In this document: piece after piece, positions 53,445 through 62,922 of the stretch
Numbering within the stretch: position 1 is the stretch's first letter
Layout: every line of letters begins with the position of its first letter
Assembly (NCBI RefSeq): GCF_000091305.1
Contig: NC_013929.1
Span: 1-64,000, forward strand
Reading direction: 5' to 3'
DNA length: 64,000 nucleotides
From: Streptomyces scabiei 87.22
Lineage (GTDB): Bacteria; Actinomycetota; Actinomycetes; Streptomycetales; Streptomycetaceae
Position numbers and translations under genes: made by a program
The notes under the pieces: model-generated
Database searches by the model: none
What the model saw: only the letters and a program-made list of their open reading frames with translations
What the model was told of the DNA's origin: nothing

Positions 53445-54145
53445 TGGGGGCTCCCTTGCCATGCGGGCTTCGTCTGAGTGGTGTCGGCCGTAGGGCTGGG
53501 CCGCCGCTGGTGCGCCCGGGCCGGACCTGTCGGCGGGCTTCGCTCATCCGCAGCACAGTCATCGGATGTATGGCGCACAGTGACCTTAGATGCAGGGATC
53601 GCGCCTGACAATGGATTCCTCGGATGTATTTCGTCGGCGATGCCAGTCAAGCGCTCACACATGCAGACGGACCACGGCACGAATGGCCACGAGGTCGACT
53701 CGCGAACCGCCATCCGATGACTTCGGAGTGAGCCCACCCCAGCTCCCGCCCTCGCCGGCACCGGCGGCTCCATGTGAGCTGCCGCAGCGCATCGCCCGTC
53801 ACGCGCGAAGGCCGAAACTCCGCAGGTCGTACGGGGCCTCAGTACGGAGTCCCGAGGTCGGGACGGCGCCTCGGCGCCCTACGGCGTGGCGTCCCGCAAA
53901 TCTCTGGCGGCGAACCCTTGTCAACGTCGGCAACGCCGTCGTAGCGGCCTCGAAGTCCCAAGATACATCGGAGGAATGATTGCACCATCCAGTGCGTCCG
54001 TTCGGCTCACAACCGTGCGGTCGCTCCACCTCCGCATCCCTCGGGCCCCGGCTGACCCTCACATCCACCCCTCAGGGCACGATCCGCGCATTGTCCGCAC
54101 CGGATCGGCAGCTGCCCGTCCGGCGACCTCGCCCCTCGCCCCGTT
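53445..54145. other. leader region between fuc operon and IS5 fragment, no gene
   Basis: Apart from the operator-like sites (53559-53629 and ATACATCGGAGGA at 53963-53975) I see no supported gene. The ATACATCGGAGGAATG at 53963 also resembles a ribosome site plus start, but the frame after it is not protein-like. This interval probably once held the promoter region shared with the duplicated locus. Confidence 0.5.
53559..53629. promoter_or_regulatory. operator-like sites upstream of the fuconate operon
   Basis: TCATCGGATGTA at 53559-53570 is a near-palindrome (CATC-G-GATG). CCTCGGATGTAT at 53618-53629 keeps one half. They lie in the leader of the leftward FAH-fuconate dehydratase operon and share the ACAT-N3-ATGT pattern with sites at 53963, 55962, 56087, 56218, 62923 and 63042. 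A short dyad with 4-5-bp half-sites fits a GntR/FadR-type regulator. No regulator gene is visible in the window. Confidence 0.6.
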
Positions 54146-54652
54146 CGTGGGGAAACGACAGTCGCGGCCATGGATCGTGTCGGATGAACTGTGGTCGCTC
54201 ATCGAACCGTTGCTGCCCGAGCCTGGTCCGAAGCTGGTGGAGGGCAGGCCTCGGGTGCCGGACCGGCAGGTGTTGTGCGGGATCCTGTTCGTGCTGCACA
54301 CCGGTATCCAGTGGGAGTACCTGCCGCAGGAGCTGGGCTTTCGGGTCGGGGATGACGTGCTGGCGGCGCCTGGCCGCGTGGAACGAGGCCGGCGTGTGGG
54401 ACGAACTGCACCTGGTGCTGCTGAGGAAACTGCGGGCCGCGAAGAAGCTGGACTGGTCGCGGGCGGTGATCGACTCCTCCCACGTCCGGGCAGCTCGGCG
54501 CGGCCCAAAAGCGGGCCCAGCCCGGTCGACCGTGCACGGCCGGGCAGCAAGCACCACGTCCTCACCGACAGACAGGGCATCCCGCTCGCAGTCTCGCTGA
54601 CCGGCGGAAACCGCAACGACGTCACACAGTTGCTGCCTTTGCTGGACAAGGG
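54146..54652 (+). pseudogene. internal fragment of an IS5-family element
   Basis: The reading [20 protein letters not shown], followed by [20 protein letters not shown], is closely related to the transposase at 46.7-47.5 kb. A one-base shift near 54345 (GFRVGDD against [16 protein letters not shown]) breaks it, a second frame runs on through [12 protein letters not shown], and similarity stops abruptly at LLPLLDK (54652). Neither terminal repeat of the 46685-47569 element is present. Its right edge coincides exactly with the broken end of the second fuconate dehydratase. Confidence 0.82.
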
Positions 54653-55478
54653 TAGGGGTCAAAATCGGCCAGCGCGGTGGTCCAGGTGATGGCTTCGTCG
54701 ACGTTCCAGCGCTGGTTGGCGTCCATGGCGATGCGGATGCCGGGCCGACTGCGGTACGGGCAGCCCGGAAGCGCCGGATGTCGTCGTCGAGATCGGCCCC
54801 GACCTTGAGCTTGATCTGCCGGAAGCCGTCGGCCACCGCGCGCTGTGCCAGGCGGGTCAGCTTCTCGTCGGTGTAGCCGAGCCAGCCGGGCGAGGTGGTA
54901 CAGGCGGGATAGCCGTGGGCGAGGAGGTCGCTTTCCCGTGCGGTACGGCCTTCCCGGCCGCGTTGCAGGATCGTTACTGCTTCCTGGCGGGTGAGTGCGT
55001 CGGTGATGTACCGGTAGTCGATCTGGTCGGCGAGCCATTCGGGGTCGGCGTCGGCGAGGAACTTCCACAGGGGCTTGTCGGCCCGCTTGGCGGCCAGGTC
55101 CCATACGGCGTTGATGACGGCGCCGACGGCCATGTGCATCACACCTTTTTCGGGACCGAGCCAGCGCAGTTGACTGTCGCCGGTGAGGTCGCGCGCGAGG
55201 CTGCCTGGGTCATCGCACAGATCCTCTACGGACCGGCCCACGACGTGGGCTCGCAAGACGTCGAGCGCCGCGACCTGCACGTCGTTGCCACGACCGATGG
55301 TGAAGGCGAAGCCGTGGCCCTCCAGGCCGTCTTCGCTGTCCGTCCGCAGTACGAGATAGGCGGCCGAGTAGTCGGGGTCGGTGTTCATCGCATCCGACCC
55401 GTCCAGCTCCCGGGACGTGGGGAACCGTATGTCGTACGTGTCGAGACCGGTGATCCGGGAGACGCTTGTTGAGGACAC
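54653..55478 (-). pseudogene. second L-fuconate dehydratase copy, frameshifted and 3'-truncated
   Basis: From GTG 55478 ([20 protein letters not shown]) the protein parallels the intact enzyme at 51241-52596: [76 protein letters not shown]. Near 54745 a one-base indel shifts the frame; the corrected reading would be [20 protein letters not shown]. The sequence ends at ALADFDP (54653), joined to an IS5 fragment. The second half, with the remaining metal ligands and the catalytic His, is absent, so it cannot be active. The copies are clearly homologous but differ at many positions, so this is not a recent exact duplication. Confidence 0.88.
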
Positions 55479-56280
55479 GCTGAGCCTTTCGTGATCGGTG
55501 AGCCTGACGGACAGTGCCAGGGCCGGCAGCCGCCACCGCATCGCCGGGACCGACCCCGCTGCCAGATGGGTCCGGCTGAGCCGGGTACCTGAGGCCACCG
55601 GCGGAAGCACACGTGGGGAGCCTCCTGTGCGGCCGTGTGCCGGCCACGCCGGTTGACCCCGTCGGCGAGAAACAGTGACCTGGGCCCGTGCTTCGGACGC
55701 CCTCGCCCAGATGTGTGGACGGGGCCGGGAAGGTCACCGGGCGGGGAGCGCGCGCCGGCCTTCGACGCGGTCCCTTGCGGCCCGTCCCTCGATACTTCGG
55801 ATGATTTTTCTGCGGCGGTGCCTGACAGTACGACCGCCGGCCCGTTGGCGCAGTCAGTCCTCCGATGTCTATGGTCGAGGACGGGTCCCTAAAGTGATCA
55901 GATGGGCGTTTTATCCTGGTGATCCATCTCGGTGTTCGTGCCGTCGGTCACGATCCTGCGCATACATCGGATGAGACTCTTGCCAAGTGTGGCAATGCGC
56001 TCGTAACGTCACGCCACGCTCCACAGGCAGCCGAGGAGGACCCTCGGTGGTGAGACGGTTGCACGCCTGAGGTCGCCCCCGGCAAGGCATCGGATGTCTA
56101 GTCGTATCGCTGGGGGAAGCTTTCGGCCTGACGGTGGAGAAAACAACCTTGTTTCGGCCATTGCTCGTTGCTGGAACGCGGTTGTAACGTTTCACGCCTT
56201 AGCCGCAGGGACTGAGTAGATCCGATGTTTTACCCGGCTTCGCGAATCCGAATCGCGCCCTATCGAGGGGTTTCCCGACC
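55479..56280. promoter_or_regulatory. 800-base promoter region with repeated operator-like dyads
   Basis: No gene is seen between the broken fuconate dehydratase and the transporter operon. The stretch contains several copies of the dyad: CCTCCGATGTCT (55859-55870), ATACATCGGATGA (55962-55974), GCATCGGATGTC (56087-56098) and AGATCCGATGTT (56218-56229), plus a weaker ATACTTCGGATGA at 55792. The last copy is about 50 bases before the binding-protein start, a position where a bound repressor could block transcription or early elongation. The consensus is roughly ATACATCSGATGT. Confidence 0.62.
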
Positions 56281-57648
56281 ATGAGACGTTTCAATGAAGC
56301 ACGCCGAAACCCGCTGCCTCGCGCCCTGACGGCGCTGTCCGCGGTCGCCGTTCTCACCTCCTCTGCCGCGGCGTGTTCGTCGTCGGGGAGTGAGGGGAGC
56401 GACACCACGGGCTCGGCGCCGGTCACTCTGACCGTTCAGCAGCAGACCGGGCAGGAGACCTTGTTCGGCTACTTCGCCAAGGCCTTCCACAAGGCGCACC
56501 CGAACGTGACGGTCAAACTGCAGACGATCAGCCAGGAGCAGAAGGCCGGCTCGAACCTCACTGTGCTGGGCTCGGCCAACGCGCCCGACGTCGGCTTCGT
56601 CCCGGTCGGCTCGTCGCCCTACACCGCTCTGACCAGCCGTGGCGGGCTGACCGATCTCAGTGACGTGTGGAGTTCCGGTGACCTCGCCAAGCGCTACGGC
56701 AGCGGCGTCTCCGGGTCGCTGAAGGTCGGCGGCAAGCCGTACGTCGTCGCCTTCTCCCAGGCCATCTACAACGTCGTCTGGTACAACCCGGCAGCCTTCG
56801 CCAAAGCCGGCGTGACCGTGCCGACCGATCACCGGTTCGCGACGCCGGAAGACCTCATCGCCGCGGCCAAGAAGCTGAAGTCGGCCGGGTACGCACCGCT
56901 GCAGCTCGGCGGCGCCTCCGGCTATCAGGCCAGCTGGATGGTCGACGCCCTGCTGCCGACCTCGGCGTCGCCGGCGCAGCTCGAGAACTACCTGGCGTCC
57001 TACAACAGCAAGACCGCCGTCACCGCGAAGTACACCGACCCGGCCTTCACCAAGGTGCTCTCGACGCTTAAGAACTACCGCAAGTCGGGCGTCTACCAGG
57101 ACGGGTTCCTCGGTCAGAAGTACCAGGACGCCGAGACGCCGTTCCTCGCGGGCAAGGCGGGAATGTTCCTCGGCGGCAACTTCACGGCGGCCGACTTCGT
57201 GCCCGCGAAGACCTCGGTGAAGCCCGACTGGCTGCTCCTGCCGCCGGTCAACGCCGGGACGAAGACCACGCAGACCGGCTACTACGGCGACGCCCTGGGC
57301 ATCCCGGTGAGGGCGCAGCACAAGGCGTGGGCGAAGAAGTTCCTCGAGTTCGTCATGTCCGAGAAGGCGCAGTCGGAGGGCGTGGTCGGCACCGCCAATC
57401 TGCTCCCCGGGGTTAAGGACCTGCCCGCCTCGGCCTTCACGAAGTTGGACGCGAATTCCCGCAGCATCCTGGCTGACATCGCCAAGAACGGCAGTGCGGC
57501 CGGCTGGACGTCGGTGGTGCCGAACGCGCTTGCGCAGACCTTCATCGACCCGAAGATCCAGGCGATGTACTCCGGCAGCCTTTCGCCGTCCGCGCTGGCA
57601 CAGCAGCAGCAGGACGAACTGCTGAGCTTCCGCAAGTCCGCGAGCTGA
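56281..57648 (+). CDS. ABC sugar transporter substrate-binding lipoprotein
   Basis: 455 aa from ATG 56281. The signal sequence (RALTALSAVAVLTSSAAACSS) ends in a lipobox SAAAC with Cys32. The mature part is a family 1 sugar-binding protein: LTVQQQTGQETLFGYFAKAF, FSQAIYNVVWYNPAAFAKAG, FLAGKAGMFLGGNFTAADF, and YYGDALGIPVRAQHKAWAKK followed by FLEFVMSEKAQ. It binds an oligosaccharide or sugar outside the membrane for the two permeases downstream. No ATPase gene is in the operon; Streptomyces sugar importers commonly share MsiK encoded elsewhere. The substrate, probably a fucosylated or related glycan, is inferred from the fucose genes and the GH95-like enzyme. Confidence 0.9.
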   Translation: MRRFNEARRNPLPRALTALSAVAVLTSSAAACSSSGSEGSDTTGSAPVTLTVQQQTGQETLFGYFAKAFHKAHPNVTVKLQTISQEQKAGSNLTVLGSANAPDVGFVPVGSSPYTALTSRGGLTDLSDVWSSGDLAKRYGSGVSGSLKVGGKPYVVAFSQAIYNVVWYNPAAFAKAGVTVPTDHRFATPEDLIAAAKKLKSAGYAPLQLGGASGYQASWMVDALLPTSASPAQLENYLASYNSKTAVTAKYTDPAFTKVLSTLKNYRKSGVYQDGFLGQKYQDAETPFLAGKAGMFLGGNFTAADFVPAKTSVKPDWLLLPPVNAGTKTTQTGYYGDALGIPVRAQHKAWAKKFLEFVMSEKAQSEGVVGTANLLPGVKDLPASAFTKLDANSRSILADIAKNGSAAGWTSVVPNALAQTFIDPKIQAMYSGSLSPSALAQQQQDELLSFRKSAS

Positions 57649-57690
57649 GCCGACCGTGAACGAGCCGTATCCCAGTTCGAGGAGAGGTGT

Positions 57691-58704
57691 ATGAGCACGC
57701 ATTCCGTGATCACGGCGTCGGACCCGGGGGCCGCCGCCGGCGACGCCGCGAAGTCCACGGGCGTCGTGCCCAGCCGGGCGCGATCGCGATCCGCGAGGCG
57801 TCCCGGCGCGGGCGGGAGGGGGTCGGGTCGCCGGTCGAGGGCCACCACCTCACCGTTGGTGACCCGCCTGGCACTGGTGCCCGCGCTTGTCCTGCTCGCC
57901 GTCTTCGTCCTCGGCGCGATCGTCCAGACGGTACGCATCAGTACCACGGACTGGGTCGGCTTCGGTCCCATGCACTCCGTGGGGCTGGACAACTACCGCA
58001 CTGTTCTCAAGAGTTCGGACACCTACCAGTCGCTGGGCGTCACTCTCGTGTACGCCGCCGCGTCGGCGGTGGCGACGATCGTCATCAGCAGCCTTCTCGC
58101 CGCGGCGGTCAGCCACGGCGTGAAGGGCGGGCGCTTCTACCGGGTCATCTGGTTCCTGCCCGGTGTCGCGCCCGCGGCCGCCGTGTCGATCTTCTGGACG
58201 GCGAGTTTCCAGCCGCACTCGGGCGGCGTCAACCAGGTCCTCGGCCACATCGGACTCGGCAACGCGCACGCGTGGCTGGGTGACGCCTCCACGGCCGTCT
58301 GGCCGGTGGTGTTCGTGACCGTGTGGGCGGGCGTCGGCTTCGCGTTCCTGCTGCTGCTCGGGGCGATGGAACAGGTCCCCGTCTCCATCTATGAGGCCGC
58401 GCGCATCGACGGCGCCTCGACGGCACGACAGTTCTTCAGCATGACTCTCCCGATGATCCGGCCGGTGTTCGTCATGACGGCCCTGCTCGAGTTCATGTGG
58501 GCGTTCAACGGATTCACGACCGTGTGGGCGATGACGCAGGGCGGTCCGGGCACGGCGACCTCGATCCTGCCGGTGCGGATCTACCGGGAGGCGCTGCTGA
58601 AGGGGCAGTTCGGCCCGGCGTCGGCACTGGCCGTGCTCTCGGCAGTCGTACTCATCGCGGTCGGCCTCGTCGGCGTACGGGCCAGCCGCTCGAAGGAGGC
58701 GTGA
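57691..58704 (+). CDS. ABC sugar transporter permease (MalF-like)
   Basis: 337 aa from ATG 57691 with GAGGAGAGG upstream. A cytoplasmic Arg-rich N-terminus (about 45 residues) is followed by six predicted membrane helices, the first being LVPALVLLAVFVLGAIVQTV. The ATPase-contact EAA loop is YEAARIDGASTARQFFSMTLPMIRP. It pairs with the next permease; the stop and next start share a base (TGATG at 58702-58706). Confidence 0.92.
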   Translation: MSTHSVITASDPGAAAGDAAKSTGVVPSRARSRSARRPGAGGRGSGRRSRATTSPLVTRLALVPALVLLAVFVLGAIVQTVRISTTDWVGFGPMHSVGLDNYRTVLKSSDTYQSLGVTLVYAAASAVATIVISSLLAAAVSHGVKGGRFYRVIWFLPGVAPAAAVSIFWTASFQPHSGGVNQVLGHIGLGNAHAWLGDASTAVWPVVFVTVWAGVGFAFLLLLGAMEQVPVSIYEAARIDGASTARQFFSMTLPMIRPVFVMTALLEFMWAFNGFTTVWAMTQGGPGTATSILPVRIYREALLKGQFGPASALAVLSAVVLIAVGLVGVRASRSKEA

Positions 58705-59540
58705 TGCGTAATCTGCTCGGTCGAGGCACCGCACGGGCCGCCCTCGTGCTCTGGACGCTGCTCGCCGTCGTGCCGTTCGTGCTGATCCTGCTGCTCAGCG
58801 TCAGGTCCAACGCGGACATCTACCTGAACGGCCTCGGTATCACCGGAAAGATCCTGCCCGGCAACTACGCGCGGGCCTGGCAGGGTTCGGCCGGGACGGC
58901 CGGACTGACCAACTACTTCGGCAACAGTCTGATCGCGGCCGTCACCGCGCTCGTCTTCAACCTCGGGGCCGGAGTGACGGCGGCGTACTTCGCGACGCAC
59001 CTGTCCGACCGCAGCCGCATCTGGTTCACCCGGCTGTTCGTGTCGTCGACCGTTCTGCCGATCGTGCTGATGGTCGTTCCCTACTACCAGGCGTTCAACG
59101 CGTTCGGCGTGCTCAACATGCCGGTGGTCATCGGCATCGCGTACGGCGCCCTGGCCCTGCCGACCACCGTGCTGATCATGCACTCGTTCTTCGTCGACTT
59201 CCCGGTCGAGCTGCTGGAGGCAGCCGCACTCGACGGCACAGGGGCCTGGCGCACGTACGTCCGCATCGTCCTCCCGCTCGCCAAGGGAGCGGTGACGGCG
59301 GTGGCGATGCTCACGCTCGTGTTCGTCTGGGGCGAGACACAACTCGGCGTGGTGCTGCTGCAGTCCGGTGAGTCGCAGACCGTGCCGGTCGGTCTGCTCT
59401 CGTTCCAGGGCCAGTACACGACCGACCAGGGGGCGCTGTTCGCCGGGCTCTCGCTGGCGTCCATCCCGATCATCCTGCTGTACCTCGTCTTCCACAAGAA
59501 CGTCACCAAGGGCATCGCGCTCGGCGGAGTGTTCAAATGA
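58704..59540 (+). CDS. ABC sugar transporter permease (MalG-like)
   Basis: 278 aa from ATG 58704, with AAGGAGG at 58693-58699. The first helix is AALVLWTLLAVVPFVLILLL, and further hydrophobic helices follow. The EAA loop is LLEAAALDGTGAWRTYVRIVLPLAKG. This is the inner-membrane partner of the preceding permease in a CUT1-type importer. Its stop overlaps the glycosidase start by 4 bases (ATGA at 59537-59540), so uptake and hydrolysis are translated together. Confidence 0.92.
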   Translation: MRNLLGRGTARAALVLWTLLAVVPFVLILLLSVRSNADIYLNGLGITGKILPGNYARAWQGSAGTAGLTNYFGNSLIAAVTALVFNLGAGVTAAYFATHLSDRSRIWFTRLFVSSTVLPIVLMVVPYYQAFNAFGVLNMPVVIGIAYGALALPTTVLIMHSFFVDFPVELLEAAALDGTGAWRTYVRIVLPLAKGAVTAVAMLTLVFVWGETQLGVVLLQSGESQTVPVGLLSFQGQYTTDQGALFAGLSLASIPIILLYLVFHKNVTKGIALGGVFK

Positions 59541-62071
59541 CCACCAACCCCCTGTACGCGCCACTGTCACAAGCGGTCGACGGCCTCGATGTGAGCCGCC
59601 GCCACCCCATCGTCCGCACGCCGGCCGCCGGCGATTTCTTCGAGGGCGCCCTGCTGGGCAACGGGGAGTTCGGGGCGGTCGTCGTGCCGCGGCCGGACGC
59701 CATCGTGATCCACCTCGGCCACAACGCCGTCTGGGACAAGCGGGCCCAGGTCGTCGACCCGGACCGGTTGGGGACGTTCGCCAAGGTGCTCACCGCCGCC
59801 GAGGAGGCAGCCCGGCACGGACGCCCGGACGAGGACGAGGAGTTCGCCCGGTACCTCGCCGACACCGAGGAGGGCTACGGGGCGCCGTACCCCAAGCCGT
59901 TTCCGTGCGGCTCGGTCCTGCTCAGCCTCGACACCCGGCGCTGCGAGGTCCTCGGCTATCACGTCGACATCGCCACCGGGATCTGCAGCGTGCAGCTCAC
60001 CATCGACGGCGCTCCGTCCACGGTCGAGATCTTCGTCGCGGCGGATTCCGACACCGCGTGGGTGCGCTGGTCGGCGCACGGTACCGCGACGCTGCCGGTA
60101 CGGGGCCTGCGCGTACTCCCCGACCCGCTCGGTTACGACGGCGCGGACGGGCCCGCCGACCCCATCGAAGCGGGCAACGCCTACACGCGCCCGAAGTCGG
60201 CGTTCACGCCGAACGAACACCTCACCCACGAGCAGTCGTCCCATCACCTCGCCTTCGTGCAGGGCCTGCCCGTCACCGGCGAGGCTCTGCCCGACACTCC
60301 GGCATTCCGGCTCGGGCTCACCTCCGACACCGAACTCACGGCCGGAACCGTCGCCGGTTTCAAGGGGCGACGCGTCGCTCTCGACCCCCTCGCCACGCAT
60401 GTCGCACCGACCCGCGAACTCAACCTGCGGATCGATCTGACCCAAGACGAACTGTCGGCGCTGTCGGCCGCCCCGGTCGCCGTCGAGATGGGTGACCAGG
60501 ACACGGCCAGGTCGGCGACGACGGCCTCATGGCGCGACTTCTGGGCCCGCTCGGCGATCGACGTCGGTGGCCACGAACTCGAGGCGCTGTGGTACCGCAA
60601 CCTGTACTGGACGCGCTGTGCGCTGCGGGACGGCGGTGTCGCGCCCGGCCTGTTCGGCCCGTGGACCTACCGGGACATCGGCTCCGGCTTCCACGGCGAC
60701 TACCACTTCAACTACAACGTGCAACAGCTGTACTGGGGCCTGTTCGTCACCGGCCACGAGGACCTCCACCACCCCTACCTGGATCTGCTGGACTCGCTGC
60801 TGCCACAGGCCCGGCGTACCGCAGAGCAGTACTACGGCATGCCTGGTGCGGCCTTCTCACTGATCGGCTGGCCGCTGGAGACCACGCTCGCGCCCTACCT
60901 GTGCCCGAAGTGGGCGTGGGAGGCGTTCATCCCGGCCTGGGCGGTGCAGACCCTGTGGTGGCACTACCTCTACACCGGTGACGTCGACCTGCTGGCGGAC
61001 CGCATCGCACCCTTCCTGGTCGACGTCGCCCAGTTCCTGCTCGACTATCTCGACGCGGGCACCGAGCGCCTGGCCCGCGACGACGGACGGTTGCACGTCT
61101 ACCCCACGGTCGTCCCGGAGGTGTACGGCCTGTCCGACGGGCTGCGCCTCAACGTCGACGGACACGTCGACATCGTGTTCTTCACCTTCGCCTTCCAGGC
61201 ACTGGTGGACGCGGACGAGGCGCTGCGTACCGCCGGACGGGACGCTCTGCCCGAAGACCTCGTGGAACGCGCCCGCGCCGCGGTGTCCCAGCTTGTCCCG
61301 CTGCCGACGACAGAGACCGACGAGGGCACCGTGTGGGTGAGCGTCGCAGGCGAGGACCCGGACGTCGTCTACAACGTCCCGGCCGCGGCGATGGCGGTCT
61401 TCCCGTGCGAAGCCGTCTCGCTCTCGTCACCGGCCGACCAGGTCGACATCGCCCGCCGTACGGTCCGCCGCCAGCGCACCGAGGGAGGCAACGACCTCGT
61501 GTTCGTCGCCATGCAGGAGGCACGGCTCGGTCAGCTCGACCTCGAGCGGTGGCTGCGCCACGTCCGGTACTGCACGATCCCCAACGGCACGGCGACAGCA
61601 CGGGTCCAGTGCGCTGGCGGCCGGTACGACGACGCGACACCCTTCGACTTCATGGCGCGCATGGGGGTGTGGACCGAGAACTTCGCGGCCGGCGCCGTGA
61701 TCTCCGAGTGCCTGCTGCAGAGCCACGACGGCGTGATCCGCATCCTGCCGAACTGGCCCCTTGATCTCCCGGTCAGCTTCACCGAACTGCGAACTCGCGG
61801 GGGTCACCGGGTTTCCTTCACCCGGCGCCCCGGCGAGGCAGACCGGCTCGAGCTGACCGGAGGGCACGAACGTGAACTGACGGTCGTGCCGCCGTGGTCC
61901 GGACCGAGCACCGTCCACCCGGCCGCGTACAGCACCGAAGAAGCGCACGCGATCCACCATCCGCCCGGGCCGATCCGATTGTCGGTGCAGACCGGGACGG
62001 TCGTCCGTATCTCACCTGTTCCGTCCCTCAATGACGAGCTCGAAGGAACCACCACATGCGCGATTTCCTGA
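59537..62071 (+). CDS. GH95-like glycoside hydrolase (putative alpha-L-fucosidase/galactosidase)
   Basis: 844 aa without a signal peptide, so cytoplasmic. The N-terminal domain holds RTPAAGDFFEGALLGNGEFG, like the N-terminal beta domain of GH95 enzymes, followed by an (alpha/alpha)6 barrel. The segment DIGSGFHGDYHFNYNVQQLYWGL contains N392-Y-N394, reminiscent of the paired catalytic Asn of GH95 fucosidases. VYPTVVPEVYGL offers a candidate Glu, and NVPAAAMAVFPCE resembles the C-terminal helices. Divergence from typical GH95 proteins is considerable, so specificity may be alpha-L-galactosidase or another sugar. The coupling to an ABC importer and proximity to fuconate genes favour intracellular release of L-fucose from an imported glycan. 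Confidence 0.75.
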   Translation: MTTNPLYAPLSQAVDGLDVSRRHPIVRTPAAGDFFEGALLGNGEFGAVVVPRPDAIVIHLGHNAVWDKRAQVVDPDRLGTFAKVLTAAEEAARHGRPDEDEEFARYLADTEEGYGAPYPKPFPCGSVLLSLDTRRCEVLGYHVDIATGICSVQLTIDGAPSTVEIFVAADSDTAWVRWSAHGTATLPVRGLRVLPDPLGYDGADGPADPIEAGNAYTRPKSAFTPNEHLTHEQSSHHLAFVQGLPVTGEALPDTPAFRLGLTSDTELTAGTVAGFKGRRVALDPLATHVAPTRELNLRIDLTQDELSALSAAPVAVEMGDQDTARSATTASWRDFWARSAIDVGGHELEALWYRNLYWTRCALRDGGVAPGLFGPWTYRDIGSGFHGDYHFNYNVQQLYWGLFVTGHEDLHHPYLDLLDSLLPQARRTAEQYYGMPGAAFSLIGWPLETTLAPYLCPKWAWEAFIPAWAVQTLWWHYLYTGDVDLLADRIAPFLVDVAQFLLDYLDAGTERLARDDGRLHVYPTVVPEVYGLSDGLRLNVDGHVDIVFFTFAFQALVDADEALRTAGRDALPEDLVERARAAVSQLVPLPTTETDEGTVWVSVAGEDPDVVYNVPAAAMAVFPCEAVSLSSPADQVDIARRTVRRQRTEGGNDLVFVAMQEARLGQLDLERWLRHVRYCTIPNGTATARVQCAGGRYDDATPFDFMARMGVWTENFAAGAVISECLLQSHDGVIRILPNWPLDLPVSFTELRTRGGHRVSFTRRPGEADRLELTGGHERELTVVPPWSGPSTVHPAAYSTEEAHAIHHPPGPIRLSVQTGTVVRISPVPSLNDELEGTTTCAIS

Positions 62072-62211
62072 GACCACGCCAGCTCCCAGCCGTCGGAGCG
62101 GCCGCCGCCCTGGTTGCGGGGCTGTTCGCCGGTGCCGACAGCGCGGCCGCGGCCAACAGCACCTACTACGTCAACAACCAGGCCGGAGGGGAGGGGGCTC
62201 CGTGGCGCTGA
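62056..62211 (+). pseudogene. 5' fragment of a secreted-protein gene
   Basis: ATG 62056 behind GAAGGAACC overlaps the glycosidase 3' end by 16 bases. It encodes a signal peptide (LPAVGAAAALVAGLFAGADS, then AAAANS) and then STYYVNNQAGG, the usual mature start of secreted right-handed beta-helix or polysaccharide-degrading proteins. After GG the frame reads EGAPWR and stops at 62209-62211, far too short. The rest of the gene was replaced by unrelated DNA at about 62190. It was probably the extracellular enzyme of the operon. Confidence 0.62.
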
Positions 62212-62900
62212 GCGGCCGTCTGCCGGGCCGGAGTTCTGGCGGGCCGCTGTACCCCCGCCGTCACGAATGCGGGCGCGTGAGGCGACCCGGGGCCCGTCCT
62301 GGGCTGATGGGGAGCAGCTGCTGCCGCGATGCAGCTGAGGCCGTCACGCTGGTCAGCCGTGCGGGCATCGCCGTGGCTAAGCGTCCGGCTGCACGGAGTC
62401 CGTGGTGGTGTTTTGGGGGTCAGGTGGCCGACCGTGGACCGAGGCAGCCTACCGACCCACCCATGTCGCGGACGGCTCCGCATCCGCGATTCACTATGTC
62501 ATCTGCATGCAGCGATAGCGATAGCGGTATCGGAACCGGCCTGCCTTCTCGCCTGCCAACCTGCGCGGTTCTTCGCCGAACAGGCGGCACGAGCCGCGAC
62601 ATGGCGCAAGGTCGGCCACACGAACACGGTTGGCACGGCCGCGGTCGGGGCACGGCGCCGCCCGCCATGCGCTCGACGGCCTCTCGGCCCATCGGTGGCG
62701 AGGCCATGTCCTCATTGGCCGCCCGGACCATGTTCCCGGCCAATCACTCAGCGGTGAGGGAGGTGTGGGGCGGCGGTCACGAGGGGGACGGGTGGTGCCG
62801 GCACGGCCAAGAGTGGCCCTGGAAGGTCAAGTCCCAGGCCGCGACGGACGGTCGACCGCCTTGCCCGGGGCCCGCACGCGCACGGCGGTGAAGCGAGAGC
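62212..62900. other. stretch without a supported gene
   Basis: All six readings look like noise (Arg/Pro/Ala-rich, no ribosome site, no family motif). It lies between the truncated secreted-protein gene and the next operator-like site, so it is probably decayed or recombined DNA. Confidence 0.5.
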
Positions 62901-62922
62901 GCAATCCGACCTATCGGCTGAA

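Noticed and set aside
53975..54145. A gene starting at the ATG after ATACATCGGAGGA (53963-53975)
   Set aside because: The following frame is not protein-like; the sequence is better explained as another copy of the dyad motif.
62212..62900. Overlapping open frames on both strands
   Set aside because: No ribosome sites, no domain patterns and biased composition.
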